The notes under the pieces were generated by a model. It made no database searches. It had not been told where the DNA came from and worked only from the letters and a program-made list of their open reading frames with translations. The translations under genes were made by a program, and so were the position numbers. Positions 35,471-43,807 of a stretch of 64,000 nucleotides of DNA are shown piece after piece. The DNA comes from Streptomyces sp. NRRL B-1347 (GTDB lineage Bacteria; Actinomycetota; Actinomycetes; Streptomycetales; Streptomycetaceae): assembly GCF_000720325.1 (NCBI RefSeq), contig NZ_JOJM01000004.1, forward strand, positions 186,001-250,000, given 5' to 3'. Numbering within the stretch: position 1 is the first letter of the stretch; the number at the start of each line of letters is the position of its first letter.

Positions 35471-36289
35471 ATGGCTGAGGAAGGCGAACACGCACGGCTC
35501 TGGGCCGCGCCCGGCAGCGCGCAGGTGGAGCTGCTGTCCGCGCGCTTCGAGCGCTTCGCCTTCGACCGGCACAGCCACGAACAGCTCTCCGTCGGCGTCA
35601 TCGAGGAAGGCGCGGAGGGACTGCACCTGGCCGGGGGCAAGGTCGTGGTCCCCGCCGGGCAGCTGGTGATCCTCAACCCCGGGCAGGTGCACACCGGCTT
35701 CGCCGCCGAGGAGTCCGGCTGGCGGTACCGGATGTTCTACTTCGACACCGCCATGGTCGACGAACTCGCCGAGGAGCACTTGGGCGTCCGGGACGTCTGG
35801 TTCGGGCAGACGGCGGTGCCCGACCCCGAGCTCTTCGCCGGGCTGCGCCGCGTGCACCGCGAACAGGAACGCGCCGGCGACCCCCTCACCGCCGAGTCCC
35901 TGCTGCTCGGGGCGTTGACGACGGTGCTGCGCCGACACGCGAGCACCGGCCGGACGATCGCCCCCGGGCCCCGACGGGACCCGCGCCGGGGCCCCGACCT
36001 GGCCCGGCAGCTGCTCCACGACCGCTGGACCGAGCCCGTCACCATCGCCGAACTCAGCGCCGCGTCGGGCATGCCGCGCGCCTCCCTCATCGCCGCCTTC
36101 CGCCAGGCGTACGGACTGCCGCCGCACGCCTACCTGCTGCGCCTGCGCGCCAACCGCGCCCGCCGCCTGCTCCTGACCGGCCGCCGCCCCGCCGAGGTCG
36201 CCGCCGCCACCGGCTTCGCCGACCAGGCCCATCTGACCCGCGTCTGCAAGCGCTACTTCGGCGTGACACCGGGCGCGATCCGGCCCTGA
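35471..36289 (+). CDS. AraC family regulator with AraC-type cupin sensor
   Basis: 272 residues from ATG 35471. N-terminal AraC-binding cupin (FDRHSHEQLSVGVIEEG, then LVILNPGQVHTG). C-terminal double HTH (TIAELSAASGMPRASLIAAFRQAYGLPPHAYLLRLRANRARRLL, then EVAAATGFADQAHLTRVCKRYFGVTPG). This layout is common for regulators of LysE-type exporters and small-molecule catabolism. It is divergent from the sulfur operon, but that operon has its own repressor, so the target is unclear. Confidence 0.92.
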   Translation: MAEEGEHARLWAAPGSAQVELLSARFERFAFDRHSHEQLSVGVIEEGAEGLHLAGGKVVVPAGQLVILNPGQVHTGFAAEESGWRYRMFYFDTAMVDELAEEHLGVRDVWFGQTAVPDPELFAGLRRVHREQERAGDPLTAESLLLGALTTVLRRHASTGRTIAPGPRRDPRRGPDLARQLLHDRWTEPVTIAELSAASGMPRASLIAAFRQAYGLPPHAYLLRLRANRARRLLLTGRRPAEVAAATGFADQAHLTRVCKRYFGVTPGAIRP

Positions 36290-36462
36290 CGGCACCCGCG
36301 CGAGGACCGCCTGCCACGACCGCGCCGAACCGCGAGGTCCCGGCCGGCATGCCCCGAACTGGCCACGTCCCCGGAGGGAATGGCTGGCTCCGCCATCCAC
36401 GGACCCGGCACCTCCACGGCACGATGGCGGCCCCATCGGACATCCCGGCTCGGGAGGTACCT

Positions 36463-36846
36463 GTGCGACCTGGAGCGAGAAGCATCGTGCTGGCGGCCGT
36501 GGCCATCGCCGCGACCGCGCTCGTCACCGCACCTCAGGCGGCGGCCGACACCAAGGCCATCGGCCTGTACCTGGGGGAGCACCAGAACCTCGGCGGCGCG
36601 AAGTGGTACTTCGACAAGACGGAGACCTCGGTCGGTCGCGCCGAGGACAAGGCGAGCTCGGTGTGGAACGACAGCGGATACGCCTGGGTGATCTTCGAGC
36701 ACAAGAACCACCGGGGGCGTGCCTACTGCCTCTACCCCAACAAGCGCGTCCACGACCTCCACGTGCAGTGGCTGTCCTTCGGAGACAAGATCTCTTCGGT
36801 ACGGCGCCTCGCCGACGCCGGCTGCGCCGGCTACCCGCCGATCTAG
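36463..36846 (+). CDS. Secreted beta/gamma-crystallin-like protein (peptidase inhibitor I36 family)
   Basis: 127 residues from GTG 36463 with GGGAGG upstream. Signal peptide about 1-28 (GARSIVLAAVAIAATALV, cleavage after QAAA). The mature part resembles the I36 inhibitor (SMPI) and crystallin fold: LYLGEHQNLGGAKWYFDKTE, then DKASSVWNDSGYAWVIFEHKNHRGRAYCLYP and GDKISSVRRL. Streptomyces use such proteins against metalloproteases or as stable coat proteins. It carries two cysteines, fewer than SMPI, so inhibitor function is not certain. Confidence 0.85.
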   Translation: MRPGARSIVLAAVAIAATALVTAPQAAADTKAIGLYLGEHQNLGGAKWYFDKTETSVGRAEDKASSVWNDSGYAWVIFEHKNHRGRAYCLYPNKRVHDLHVQWLSFGDKISSVRRLADAGCAGYPPI

Positions 36847-37002
36847 GCGCCGCGCGTCCGGACGCCGTCGCGCCCTTCGTCCCACGGCCTCGCCCAGGGC
36901 TGCACATCGCGGGCGGCACTTCGTAGAGCCGGTGTAGAGCACCCGTTGATCACTGGCCGGTTCACTGCGTGCGTCGACCCCATCGGGACCATGGAGGATT
37001 TC

Positions 37003-37245
37003 GTGATCAAGCGTGTGGCAGTGGGTGTGGCGGCGGCCGCCCTGTGTGCGTTCGGCGGCGGCGTGGCGTTCGCCGGTACGGGCGAGAGCGGTACCGCCCC
37101 GGCAAGTTCGCACCGGGCAGCCGCGCCCGGGCACGGCCCCGCGGCCGGTTCCGACGTCACACCGGCTGCGCGGGAGCACCGCCTGAGCCAGCAGAGCGTG
37201 GTCGTCGCGAACTGGTTCGAAAGGCCCCGTCCGGAAGAGATGTAG
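37003..37245 (+). CDS. Small secreted peptide-like protein, unknown
   Basis: 80 residues from GTG 37003, with GGAGG 6-7 nt upstream. Signal peptide VIKRVAVGVAAAALCAFGGG with cleavage near FAG-TGES. The mature part, about 55 residues, is Ala/Gly/Pro-rich with no cysteine after the signal peptide, and ends in SVVVANWFERPRPEEM. I do not recognise it. A longer start at 36946 would spoil the signal peptide. It lies between the I36-like gene and a convergent membrane protein gene. Confidence 0.6.
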   Translation: MIKRVAVGVAAAALCAFGGGVAFAGTGESGTAPASSHRAAAPGHGPAAGSDVTPAAREHRLSQQSVVVANWFERPRPEEM

Positions 37246-37294
37246 TCCAGCGGGTCCGCCCCGTCGGCAGCGGGCGGCCGACGGGGCGCACGAC

Positions 37295-37642
37295 TCAGAG
37301 CCCCAGTTTCTTGAGAGCCGAGAGGACCAGCAGGACGCCCACGCAGATCGCCGCGTACGTCCAGTGGCCGGTCACCGCGAACGTGATGGCGAGGCCGGAC
37401 GCGGCGTGGCTGATCGCACAGCCGCAGCTCTGCGCGGGGCCCGGTTCGCGCGGGGGACGGGGCTCCTTCTTCCTGGCGGCGGAGGCCGCTGCCCCGGTGT
37501 CCGCCGGGGCCTTCGGGGCGGACGGCTCGTGGAAGTGGACATCGCCGAACACGGTGCCGAACTGCCCGACCGGGCCCGTGACATGGCCGCTGATGTCGTT
37601 GTCGGTGCCGCTTCGTTCTCGGTCCTCGTCGGGCGCGCCCAC
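37295..37642 (-). CDS. Membrane protein with N-terminal Gly/Val/His-rich motif, unknown
   Basis: 115 residues. The N-terminal part NDISGHVTGPVGQFGTVFGDVHFH has the periodic G-x-V-x-G pattern that I recall from the starts of many actinobacterial proteins of unknown role. A Pro/Lys-rich linker follows, then SCGCAISHAASGLAITFAVTGHWTYAAICVGVLLVLSALKKLGL, which forms two hydrophobic helices. The CGC pair lies at the membrane edge. No function is assigned. It is convergent with the small secreted gene and divergent from the lactate-permease-like gene. Confidence 0.65.
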   Translation of the reverse strand: MGAPDEDRERSGTDNDISGHVTGPVGQFGTVFGDVHFHEPSAPKAPADTGAAASAARKKEPRPPREPGPAQSCGCAISHAASGLAITFAVTGHWTYAAICVGVLLVLSALKKLGL

Positions 37643-37793
37643 GGTTCAAGTAAACCGGGTTCGTTCCCCGCCTCAAGCCCCCTGTCGTACGGCTGCTGTC
37701 CTCGGCGTGCGACTTTCGTTCAAGACCGTCACCGCGCCGCCGCGCCAGGCTGGCCCCGCCGGACAAGGAGAGACGAAGGGCGGCTGAACGAAC

Positions 37794-39260
37794 ATGGTGT
37801 GGGCGATGGCGGTGTCCCCGCTGGTCGTGGTCCTGGGGATGATCACGGGGCTGCGCCGGGCGGCGCACTGGGCGGCGGTCGTGGGGGCCGTACTGGCGGC
37901 CCTGCTGATCTGGTGGCTGCCGGACTTCGCGCTGCCGGGCGACGCGGCCGCCGGGACCGCGGGAGGGGCGGGGCTGCTGGTGCTCAACGCCGCCGCGGTG
38001 ATGCTCCCGGGCGTCTATCTGAGCCAGGTGCTCACCCGCCGCGCGGTGCACCGGTCGTTGCAGGAGTGGGTGCGCGGCCTCCCGCTGCCGGTGCCCGCGA
38101 CGATCGCCCTCGTGGTGGCGGGCATCGCCCCCACCGTGGAGGCCCTCACCGGCTTCGGCGTCTCGCTGCTGGTCACCGTGCCGGTGCTGCTCGCCCTCGC
38201 GCCGCCCGCGACCGCGCTGCGCCAGGCCATGCTCGGCATGAACATCATGCCGTGGGGCACCCTCGGCCTCGCCACCGTCATCGGCGCCGCCCTCACCGGC
38301 AGCGCCACCGCCGAACTGGGCACCCGCACCGCCGTCACGAGCGCCCTGGTCTTCCCCCTGGTGACCGCGTGGGCCGCGCTCCTCGCCCGGCCGCGACGGC
38401 CGTTGCGCACCGCCGTGGTGGCCGTGGGCGCGGGCGGCGTTCTCGCGCTCGGGCTCCTCGCGCTGAACCGCATCGGCGCGGTCCAGCCCGCGGGCGTCCT
38501 GGCCGGACTGGCCGCCACCGCCGCCGGGCTCGCGCTGTGCGCCGCCCGCCGGAAGCGGACCGGCTCCGCGGGCTCCGGCCGGCTGCTGCCGCCGCGCGCG
38601 GTCCTGTCCGCGTACGGACTCGTCCTCGGCGGCATCGCCCTGACGCGCGTGGCCAAGGCCGCGGGCGTGCCCGCCCTCACCCTGCACGCGGGCGACGTGA
38701 GCTTCGCGCTGCTGAGCTCGCCGGGCCTGCCGCTGCTCGCCGCGGCCCTGATCCTGGACCGGGGCCGCCCGCACCGCCAGGACGCGCGCACCGCGCTGAC
38801 CCGCGTCGGCAGGCCGCTGCTCGCGCTGACCGGCTTCGTCGCCCTGGGGCGGCTGATGGCGGACAGCGGCATGATCGGGGAGCTGGGCACCGCGGTCGCC
38901 GGGGCGCCGCCGCTGGTCATCGCCCTGGCGGCACCCGCGCTCGGCATGCTCAGCGGCTTCCTGACCGGCTCGAACGTCGGCGGCAACGCGCTGATGATGC
39001 CGCTCCAGGAGCGGCTCGCCCCGGACGGCGCGGGCTTCGACCTCTGGTTCGCGGCCCTGCAGAACAGCGCGGCGGGCCACGCCGTCTTCACCTCGCTGCC
39101 CATGATCATGCTGATCCTGGCGGTGGCCGGTGACCGCGCGAAGTCGGCCGGTGTCACCGAACGGGGCCTGCTCCGCTTCGGCCTGCGCGTGGCCGCCGCG
39201 GTCTACGCCGCCCTTGCCGTGACGGCGGTCGTCGTGGTGACCGTCGGCGGAGCGGTTTGA
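37794..39260 (+). CDS. L-lactate permease (LctP) family transporter
   Basis: 488 residues with about 13 membrane helices. Family blocks are VEALTGFGVSLLVTVPVLL, MNIMPWGTLGLATVIGAAL (compare the WGT motif of LctP), and the C-terminal GFLTGSNVGGNALMMPLQ. The last corresponds to the LctP GxxTGSxTxSNxLF-LQ signature with some change. It should import a 2-hydroxy carboxylate with H+, but the altered signature makes the substrate uncertain. It stands alone between a small membrane protein and the convergent LysE gene. Confidence 0.85.
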   Translation: MVWAMAVSPLVVVLGMITGLRRAAHWAAVVGAVLAALLIWWLPDFALPGDAAAGTAGGAGLLVLNAAAVMLPGVYLSQVLTRRAVHRSLQEWVRGLPLPVPATIALVVAGIAPTVEALTGFGVSLLVTVPVLLALAPPATALRQAMLGMNIMPWGTLGLATVIGAALTGSATAELGTRTAVTSALVFPLVTAWAALLARPRRPLRTAVVAVGAGGVLALGLLALNRIGAVQPAGVLAGLAATAAGLALCAARRKRTGSAGSGRLLPPRAVLSAYGLVLGGIALTRVAKAAGVPALTLHAGDVSFALLSSPGLPLLAAALILDRGRPHRQDARTALTRVGRPLLALTGFVALGRLMADSGMIGELGTAVAGAPPLVIALAAPALGMLSGFLTGSNVGGNALMMPLQERLAPDGAGFDLWFAALQNSAAGHAVFTSLPMIMLILAVAGDRAKSAGVTERGLLRFGLRVAAAVYAALAVTAVVVVTVGGAV

Positions 39261-39301
39261 TCCACCGCGGCGGGCGGGGCCGCGCTCGGGGTCCGGCCGC
39301 G

Positions 39302-39919
39302 TCACGCGGCGAGGCGTTCCACGAGGAGGAGCGCGCCGATGCCGATCATCATCGCCCCGCTGGCCCGGGTGACCGCCCGGGCCGCCGCGGGCCGGGCCTT
39401 GAGAACGGCACCGGCCAGTACGCCGACGCCGAGGTAGACCACCGCGCAACTGGCCATGTGCAGCGAGCCGAGCAGACCGCTCTGGACCGCGACGGGCCAG
39501 CCCGCGCCCGGGTGGATGAACTGCGGGAACAGCGAGAAGTACAGCAGCAGCGCCTTGGGGTTGAGGCCACTGGTGCCGACCCCCTTCCACGCGATCTGCC
39601 AGCGGGAGTCCGCCAGGGCCTCGGTGGCCGCCTGCGGACCGGCCGGGCGGGCCAGGACGCCCCAGCCGAGCCATATGAGGTAGCAGGCGCCGAGGACGGT
39701 CAGTGCTGTGAGCAGCGCACCGGAGCTGGCGACGATCACGACGAGGCCCGCCACCGCGAGCAAGGTGTACCCGGCGTACCCGGCCACCAGACCGGCCACC
39801 GCCGGGACCACCGACCGCTCGCGCAGCCCCGCCGAAATCGCGTACGCCCAGTCCGCGCCGGGTGTGCACACCAACAGCAGGTCCACCGCCAGGAAAGCCG
39901 CCACCGTGCCCGTGTCCAT
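39302..39919 (-). CDS. LysE family amino-acid exporter
   Basis: 205 residues from ATG 39919. Six membrane helices with LysE/RhtB signatures TPGADWAYAISAGLRERS near the start and GLNPKALLLYFSLFPQF in the middle. It exports amino acids or small metabolites. It is divergent from an Lrp/AsnC gene 115 bp away, the classical exporter-regulator pair, and a palindrome lies between them. Confidence 0.93.
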   Translation of the reverse strand: MDTGTVAAFLAVDLLLVCTPGADWAYAISAGLRERSVVPAVAGLVAGYAGYTLLAVAGLVVIVASSGALLTALTVLGACYLIWLGWGVLARPAGPQAATEALADSRWQIAWKGVGTSGLNPKALLLYFSLFPQFIHPGAGWPVAVQSGLLGSLHMASCAVVYLGVGVLAGAVLKARPAAARAVTRASGAMMIGIGALLLVERLAA

Positions 39920-39969
39920 GCAGAATCGTTTCCTCTCCCCCTCGTCGTTCCGAGAGGGAAGGCTAGGAG

Positions 39970-39984
39970 CTTTTCGGCCAAAAG
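39970..39984. promoter_or_regulatory. CTTTT-N5-AAAAG palindrome, candidate Lrp operator
   Basis: CTTTT (39970-39974) and AAAAG (39980-39984) flank CGGCC in the gap between the divergent LysE and Lrp genes. The site and its surroundings are A/T-rich compared with the window, as is usual for Lrp/AsnC targets. Confidence 0.45.
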
Positions 39985-40034
39985 TGTTTCCGTAATTACC
40001 CCGGCACCCGGCATGGCGGGGGATAATCTTCCGC

Positions 40035-40487
40035 ATGGACGCCCTGGACCGGAAGATTCTTACTGAGCTGCAGCAGGACGGGCGGCTCACGGTGACGGAG
40101 CTGGCCGCCCGCGTGAAGCTCAGCGTGTCGCCCTGCCACCGGCGCGTGCGCGACCTGGAGAAGTCCGGGGCGATCCGGGGCTATCGCGCCGTGGTCGACC
40201 CGCCCTCGCTCGGCCTGAACTTCGAAGCGCTCGTGTTCGTCACCCTGCGTTGGGAGGACAGTGACACGGTCACCGCGTTCGAGGAGGGCGTGGCCGACGT
40301 CCCCCATGTGATCCAGGCCCAGCGCCTGTTCGGCGAACCCGACTACCTGCTGCGCGTCGCCACCGCCGACCTTGCCGCCTACCAGCAGCTGTACGACCAG
40401 CGGCTCGTCACCCTGCCGGGCGTACAGCGCCTGACCTCCACGCTCGTCATGAAGCACGTGGTCGACGACCGCCCGCTGCCCCAGTAG
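40035..40487 (+). CDS. Lrp/AsnC family regulator
   Basis: 150 residues. N-terminal HTH (LDRKILTELQQDGRLTVTELAARVKLSVSPCHRRVRDLEKSGAIRGYRAVVD) and C-terminal RAM effector domain (FEALVFVTLRWEDSDTVTAFEEGV, then LFGEPDYLLRVATADLAAYQQLYDQRL). It probably senses an amino acid and activates the divergent LysE exporter. Confidence 0.94.
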   Translation: MDALDRKILTELQQDGRLTVTELAARVKLSVSPCHRRVRDLEKSGAIRGYRAVVDPPSLGLNFEALVFVTLRWEDSDTVTAFEEGVADVPHVIQAQRLFGEPDYLLRVATADLAAYQQLYDQRLVTLPGVQRLTSTLVMKHVVDDRPLPQ

Positions 40488-40683
40488 GAGCGCCCCGCTC
40501 GCGGTATTGCCCCCGTGCGGCCGGTGCAGAAGGATGGTCGTAGAGGGACTTCTCCCAATGCGATGGAACAGTGACCGCCCCGACTCAGGGGGCGCTCAGG
40601 GGAATGTGTAAGGGCTTTCCCGGCCATGCCATCTGCCGCCGGTCAGCGGGCGGCAGCCCTTACGCGTCCAAGGCGGCCCGAGC

Positions 40684-41418
40684 ATGGGAGCACTGCGCGA
40701 GGAGCGGTTGGCCGCCGCGTTCATCGACCTGGCCGACATCGTCTCCGAAGACTTCGACATCATGGAGTTCCTGCACCGGCTCGCCGACCACGCCGTCGCG
40801 CTGCTGGAGCTCACGGACTGCGGCGCCATGCTGCTCAGCGCGCAGGGCCAGGTCGTGGACGCGACCGCGTCCACCGAGGCGACGCGGCACCTCGAACTCG
40901 CCCAGATCCAGCTGCGCCAAGGGCCGTGCTGGGACTGCATCCACACCGGCGCCCCCACGGCCGACACCCTCCTGGACAGTCCGACGGCCGGCCGCAAGTG
41001 GCCGCGGTTCGCGCCGCTCGCGCTCGCGTGCGGATTCGTCGGCATCGCCGCCGTGCCGATGAGGCTGCGCGGCCAGACCGTCGGCGCGCTCAACCTCTTC
41101 CACGCCCACACCACGCCGATGACCACCGCCGACCTGCGCCTGGGCCAGGCCCTCGCGGACGCGGCGGCCATCGCCATCCTCACCCAGCGCAGCCTGCACG
41201 ACCAGCGATTGCTGTCCGAACAGCTCCAGGCCGCGCTGGACAGCCGCGTCGTCATCGAACAGGCCAAGGGCGTGCTCGCCACCCGCGCCGGGATCAGCCT
41301 CGACGAGGCCTTCGACCGGATGCGCCGGCACGCCAGGCACCACCGGCAGCGCCTCACCCAACTGGCCCTCCACGTGATCGAGGATCCCGCCGAACACCTC
41401 ACCGGCCCTCTGTCATAA
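40684..41418 (+). CDS. GAF-ANTAR protein (RNA-binding antiterminator type)
   Basis: 244 residues. GAF domain at about 20-165 (FDIMEFLHRLADHAVALLELTDCGAMLL, then LRGQTVGALNLFH). ANTAR domain at the end (LDSRVVIEQAKGVLATRAGISLDEAFDRMRRHARHHRQRLTQLALHVI). ANTAR domains bind RNA hairpins to prevent termination, and in Streptomyces such proteins are numerous and often poorly understood. A second GAF-ANTAR gene follows on the same strand after 55 bp, so the two may work together. Confidence 0.92.
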   Translation: MGALREERLAAAFIDLADIVSEDFDIMEFLHRLADHAVALLELTDCGAMLLSAQGQVVDATASTEATRHLELAQIQLRQGPCWDCIHTGAPTADTLLDSPTAGRKWPRFAPLALACGFVGIAAVPMRLRGQTVGALNLFHAHTTPMTTADLRLGQALADAAAIAILTQRSLHDQRLLSEQLQAALDSRVVIEQAKGVLATRAGISLDEAFDRMRRHARHHRQRLTQLALHVIEDPAEHLTGPLS

Positions 41419-41473
41419 CCCCACCCTCCCCGGGCGGCCAGGACGTCTTGGCCGCCGACAGGCGGTGACTGGC

Positions 41474-42202
41474 ATGACCGGCTACCTCCCGCCCACCACC
41501 CCCCTCACCCGAGCCCTGGACAACGCGCCCCCCGGAGCCGGGCTTCCCGGCCTGTCCGCGGCCGACTGCGCGGCGGCCCTGGGCCTGGACGGCCTGACCG
41601 TCGCCCTGATCGCCTCCACCGGCCTCACCGAACTCGTCTGGCACGGCCCCGCCGACCACATCGGACCGGCCCTGGACGACCTCCAGTTCACCCTGGGCGA
41701 AGGACCCACCCCCGACGTGGCCCGCACCGGCCTCGCCACCCTGCACACCGACCTGACCGACATCCCGGACACCCAGTGGCCCGCGTTCACCCCGGCCGCC
41801 CTGGGCCTCGGCGCCCGCACCCTCATCGCCCTGCCGCTGGCGCTCGGCGCCATCCGCCTCGGCGTCCTCACCGGCCACCGCACCAGCCCCGGCGCCCTGA
41901 CCACCACGCAACGCGGCGACCTCGTCACCCTCACCAACGCGATCGTCTTCCTGGCCCTCACGGCACCCGAGGCCACCGTCGGGTTGCAGAGCGCCGACAA
42001 CGACCACACCACCTTGCACCGCGCCGAAGTCCACCAGGCCACCGGAGTCCTCGCCGCCCGCCAGTCCCTGCCCCTGCAGACCGCCCTGCTGCGGCTGCGC
42101 GCCTATGCCTACAGCCACGAACGCGACCTGCTCGACGTCGCACGCGCCGTCCTCGACGGCACCCTCCGCCACCTCAACAACGGCACCGCCGCGGACGAGT
42201 GA
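41474..42202 (+). CDS. Second GAF-ANTAR protein
   Basis: 242 residues from ATG 41474 (GTG 41465 also possible). A diverged GAF domain (LTVALIASTGLTELVWHGP, then LGLGARTLIALPLALGAIRLGVLTGHR) is followed by an ANTAR domain (EVHQATGVLAARQSLPLQTALLRLRAYAYSHERDLLDVARAVLDG). The ANTAR region is more degenerate than in the first copy. It lacks the acidic metal-like positions of some GAFs. Co-transcribed with the first GAF-ANTAR gene. Confidence 0.88.
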   Translation: MTGYLPPTTPLTRALDNAPPGAGLPGLSAADCAAALGLDGLTVALIASTGLTELVWHGPADHIGPALDDLQFTLGEGPTPDVARTGLATLHTDLTDIPDTQWPAFTPAALGLGARTLIALPLALGAIRLGVLTGHRTSPGALTTTQRGDLVTLTNAIVFLALTAPEATVGLQSADNDHTTLHRAEVHQATGVLAARQSLPLQTALLRLRAYAYSHERDLLDVARAVLDGTLRHLNNGTAADE

Positions 42203-42226
42203 CACCGCGCAGCAGGTGACGCGACG

Positions 42227-43807
42227 TCAGGCGAGCAGCGCCACGGCCGCCGCCAGGAGGTCCTGGTTGTGTCCGGTGACGTCACGCTCGGTCAGCCGGT
42301 GCAGCTCGTCCGCCTCGACACCGAGGTCCTCGAGCGGTACGTCGACGTTGCCGCGGGCCCGCGTGGCGCGCCGGAGGGCGACACGGAACCCGGCACCACG
42401 CGGCAGCTCGCCGAGGATCTCGGGCAGCCACACGCGCAGCAGCTCGTGCGTCCACACGTTGGCGCCGCCTGCCCCGGTGCGCCGCGCGGTGCCCAGGACG
42501 GGACCGAGGCCGTTGTCCTGGAACCCGGCGGCGAAGATGTCCGCGGCCGAGTACGACAGCGCGTCCGTGATCAGGACCTTGGGGCCGGTGTGGCGCGGAA
42601 GCCCGGCGGTGACCGCCTCGGGGTCGGTGAGCGGGAAGGCCTGCGAGTACACCTCGCCGGTCTCCACGGCGGCGCGGATCGACTTCGTCCAGACGCGGAA
42701 GCCCGGATTGGCCCGGGCGAGGGCGAGTGCCGCGCGCGTGGTGGAGAGCGAGAAGCTCACCGGGGCGACGGCGTGCGGGCTCAGCACCTGCAAGGCGGAC
42801 TCCGCGGCCGGGACATGGCCTCCCGGGTTGCCGCGGACGTCCACGATCAGACCGCTCGCCGGAGCGCGCGCCGCGATCCGCGCCACCTGCTCGGCGAACG
42901 GCCGCGCCCCCGAGACGTTGAACGAGTAGATCCGCAGATACCCGTACGAGCGACCGCGGACGCGCACCGTCCGGTAGTGGACGACGCTGCGCAGGGCCCG
43001 CGCGGCCGAGCGCTGCGCCCGGGGCGGCGCGAACAGCGCGCGCTTGACCTGGCGCACGGCCTCGCTGCCGACGTCGATGCCGAGGTTCGTGGCCAACGTC
43101 GGCACGGGGTCCTGGGCGCGCCCCGCGTGCTGCTCCACCGCGCGCACGCGCCACGGGACGCGCGTCTCGCGGCGGCGTCCCCCGGCGGTGCGGTACGACA
43201 GGAGCACGCGGTGCTCGTCGGGCGGGGGACCGGTCCGCAGCGGGCGCAGCGTTAGCGACTCCAGGCCCCTGGCCAGGCGCGCGTCGAGGTGGGAGCCCGC
43301 CTGCGCGGCCGCGTTGCGCTCGACGGCCCGCTCGATCGGCACCCCGTTCCAGGCCTCCAGCTCGGCGCCGACGTCGAGGCCCGCGTGCACGAGCGACGGG
43401 TCGATCTTGGAGACGACGTGGTGGGGCGTGCCGTCGGGGTCGGCGTAGCGCTCGACGAGGAAGCCGAGCGTGGCCACGTGGCCCCGGTAGGGGTCCGGCA
43501 GCTGGTAGGCGGTGTGCAGATCGCGCAACCCCCGGAAGACGTCCGTGAGTTCGGCGTGGAACTGCAGCTCGCTGAGGGGCGCGAGGCGGCGCTCCAGGAG
43601 ACGGAGGCGCTGCACCGGGTCGGTGGCGTGCATCGCCCGCTTGAGCGGGAGGTGCACGTACAGCTCTTCGAGCAGCACCCGGGCGGCGGCCACGAGCCGG
43701 TAGCGGTCCGCGAGCGGCAGCGGGTCGGCCTCGACCCGCCGCATGAACTCCGCAAGGCCGACCGAGTCCGGCAGGGTCCGGTCCGGTTCGGCGATCGTCC
43801 GCCTCAC
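42227..43807 (-). CDS. S41 family peptidase
   Basis: 526 residues from GTG 43807, whose GTGA overlaps the stop of the upstream amidohydrolase by 4 bp. The C-terminal half is a tail-specific-protease-like S41 domain: YGYLRIYSFNV, SGLIVDVRGNPGGHVPAAESAL, and the nucleophile block VLITDALSYSAADIFAAGFQDNG. The N-terminal 150 residues are helical, and a PDZ-like region may lie at about 150-210 (LDVGAELEAWNGVPIERA). No signal peptide is visible, so it appears cytoplasmic. It is the last gene of a coupled three-gene unit with amidohydrolase and UDG-like genes. Confidence 0.85.
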   Translation of the reverse strand: MRRTIAEPDRTLPDSVGLAEFMRRVEADPLPLADRYRLVAAARVLLEELYVHLPLKRAMHATDPVQRLRLLERRLAPLSELQFHAELTDVFRGLRDLHTAYQLPDPYRGHVATLGFLVERYADPDGTPHHVVSKIDPSLVHAGLDVGAELEAWNGVPIERAVERNAAAQAGSHLDARLARGLESLTLRPLRTGPPPDEHRVLLSYRTAGGRRRETRVPWRVRAVEQHAGRAQDPVPTLATNLGIDVGSEAVRQVKRALFAPPRAQRSAARALRSVVHYRTVRVRGRSYGYLRIYSFNVSGARPFAEQVARIAARAPASGLIVDVRGNPGGHVPAAESALQVLSPHAVAPVSFSLSTTRAALALARANPGFRVWTKSIRAAVETGEVYSQAFPLTDPEAVTAGLPRHTGPKVLITDALSYSAADIFAAGFQDNGLGPVLGTARRTGAGGANVWTHELLRVWLPEILGELPRGAGFRVALRRATRARGNVDVPLEDLGVEADELHRLTERDVTGHNQDLLAAAVALLA

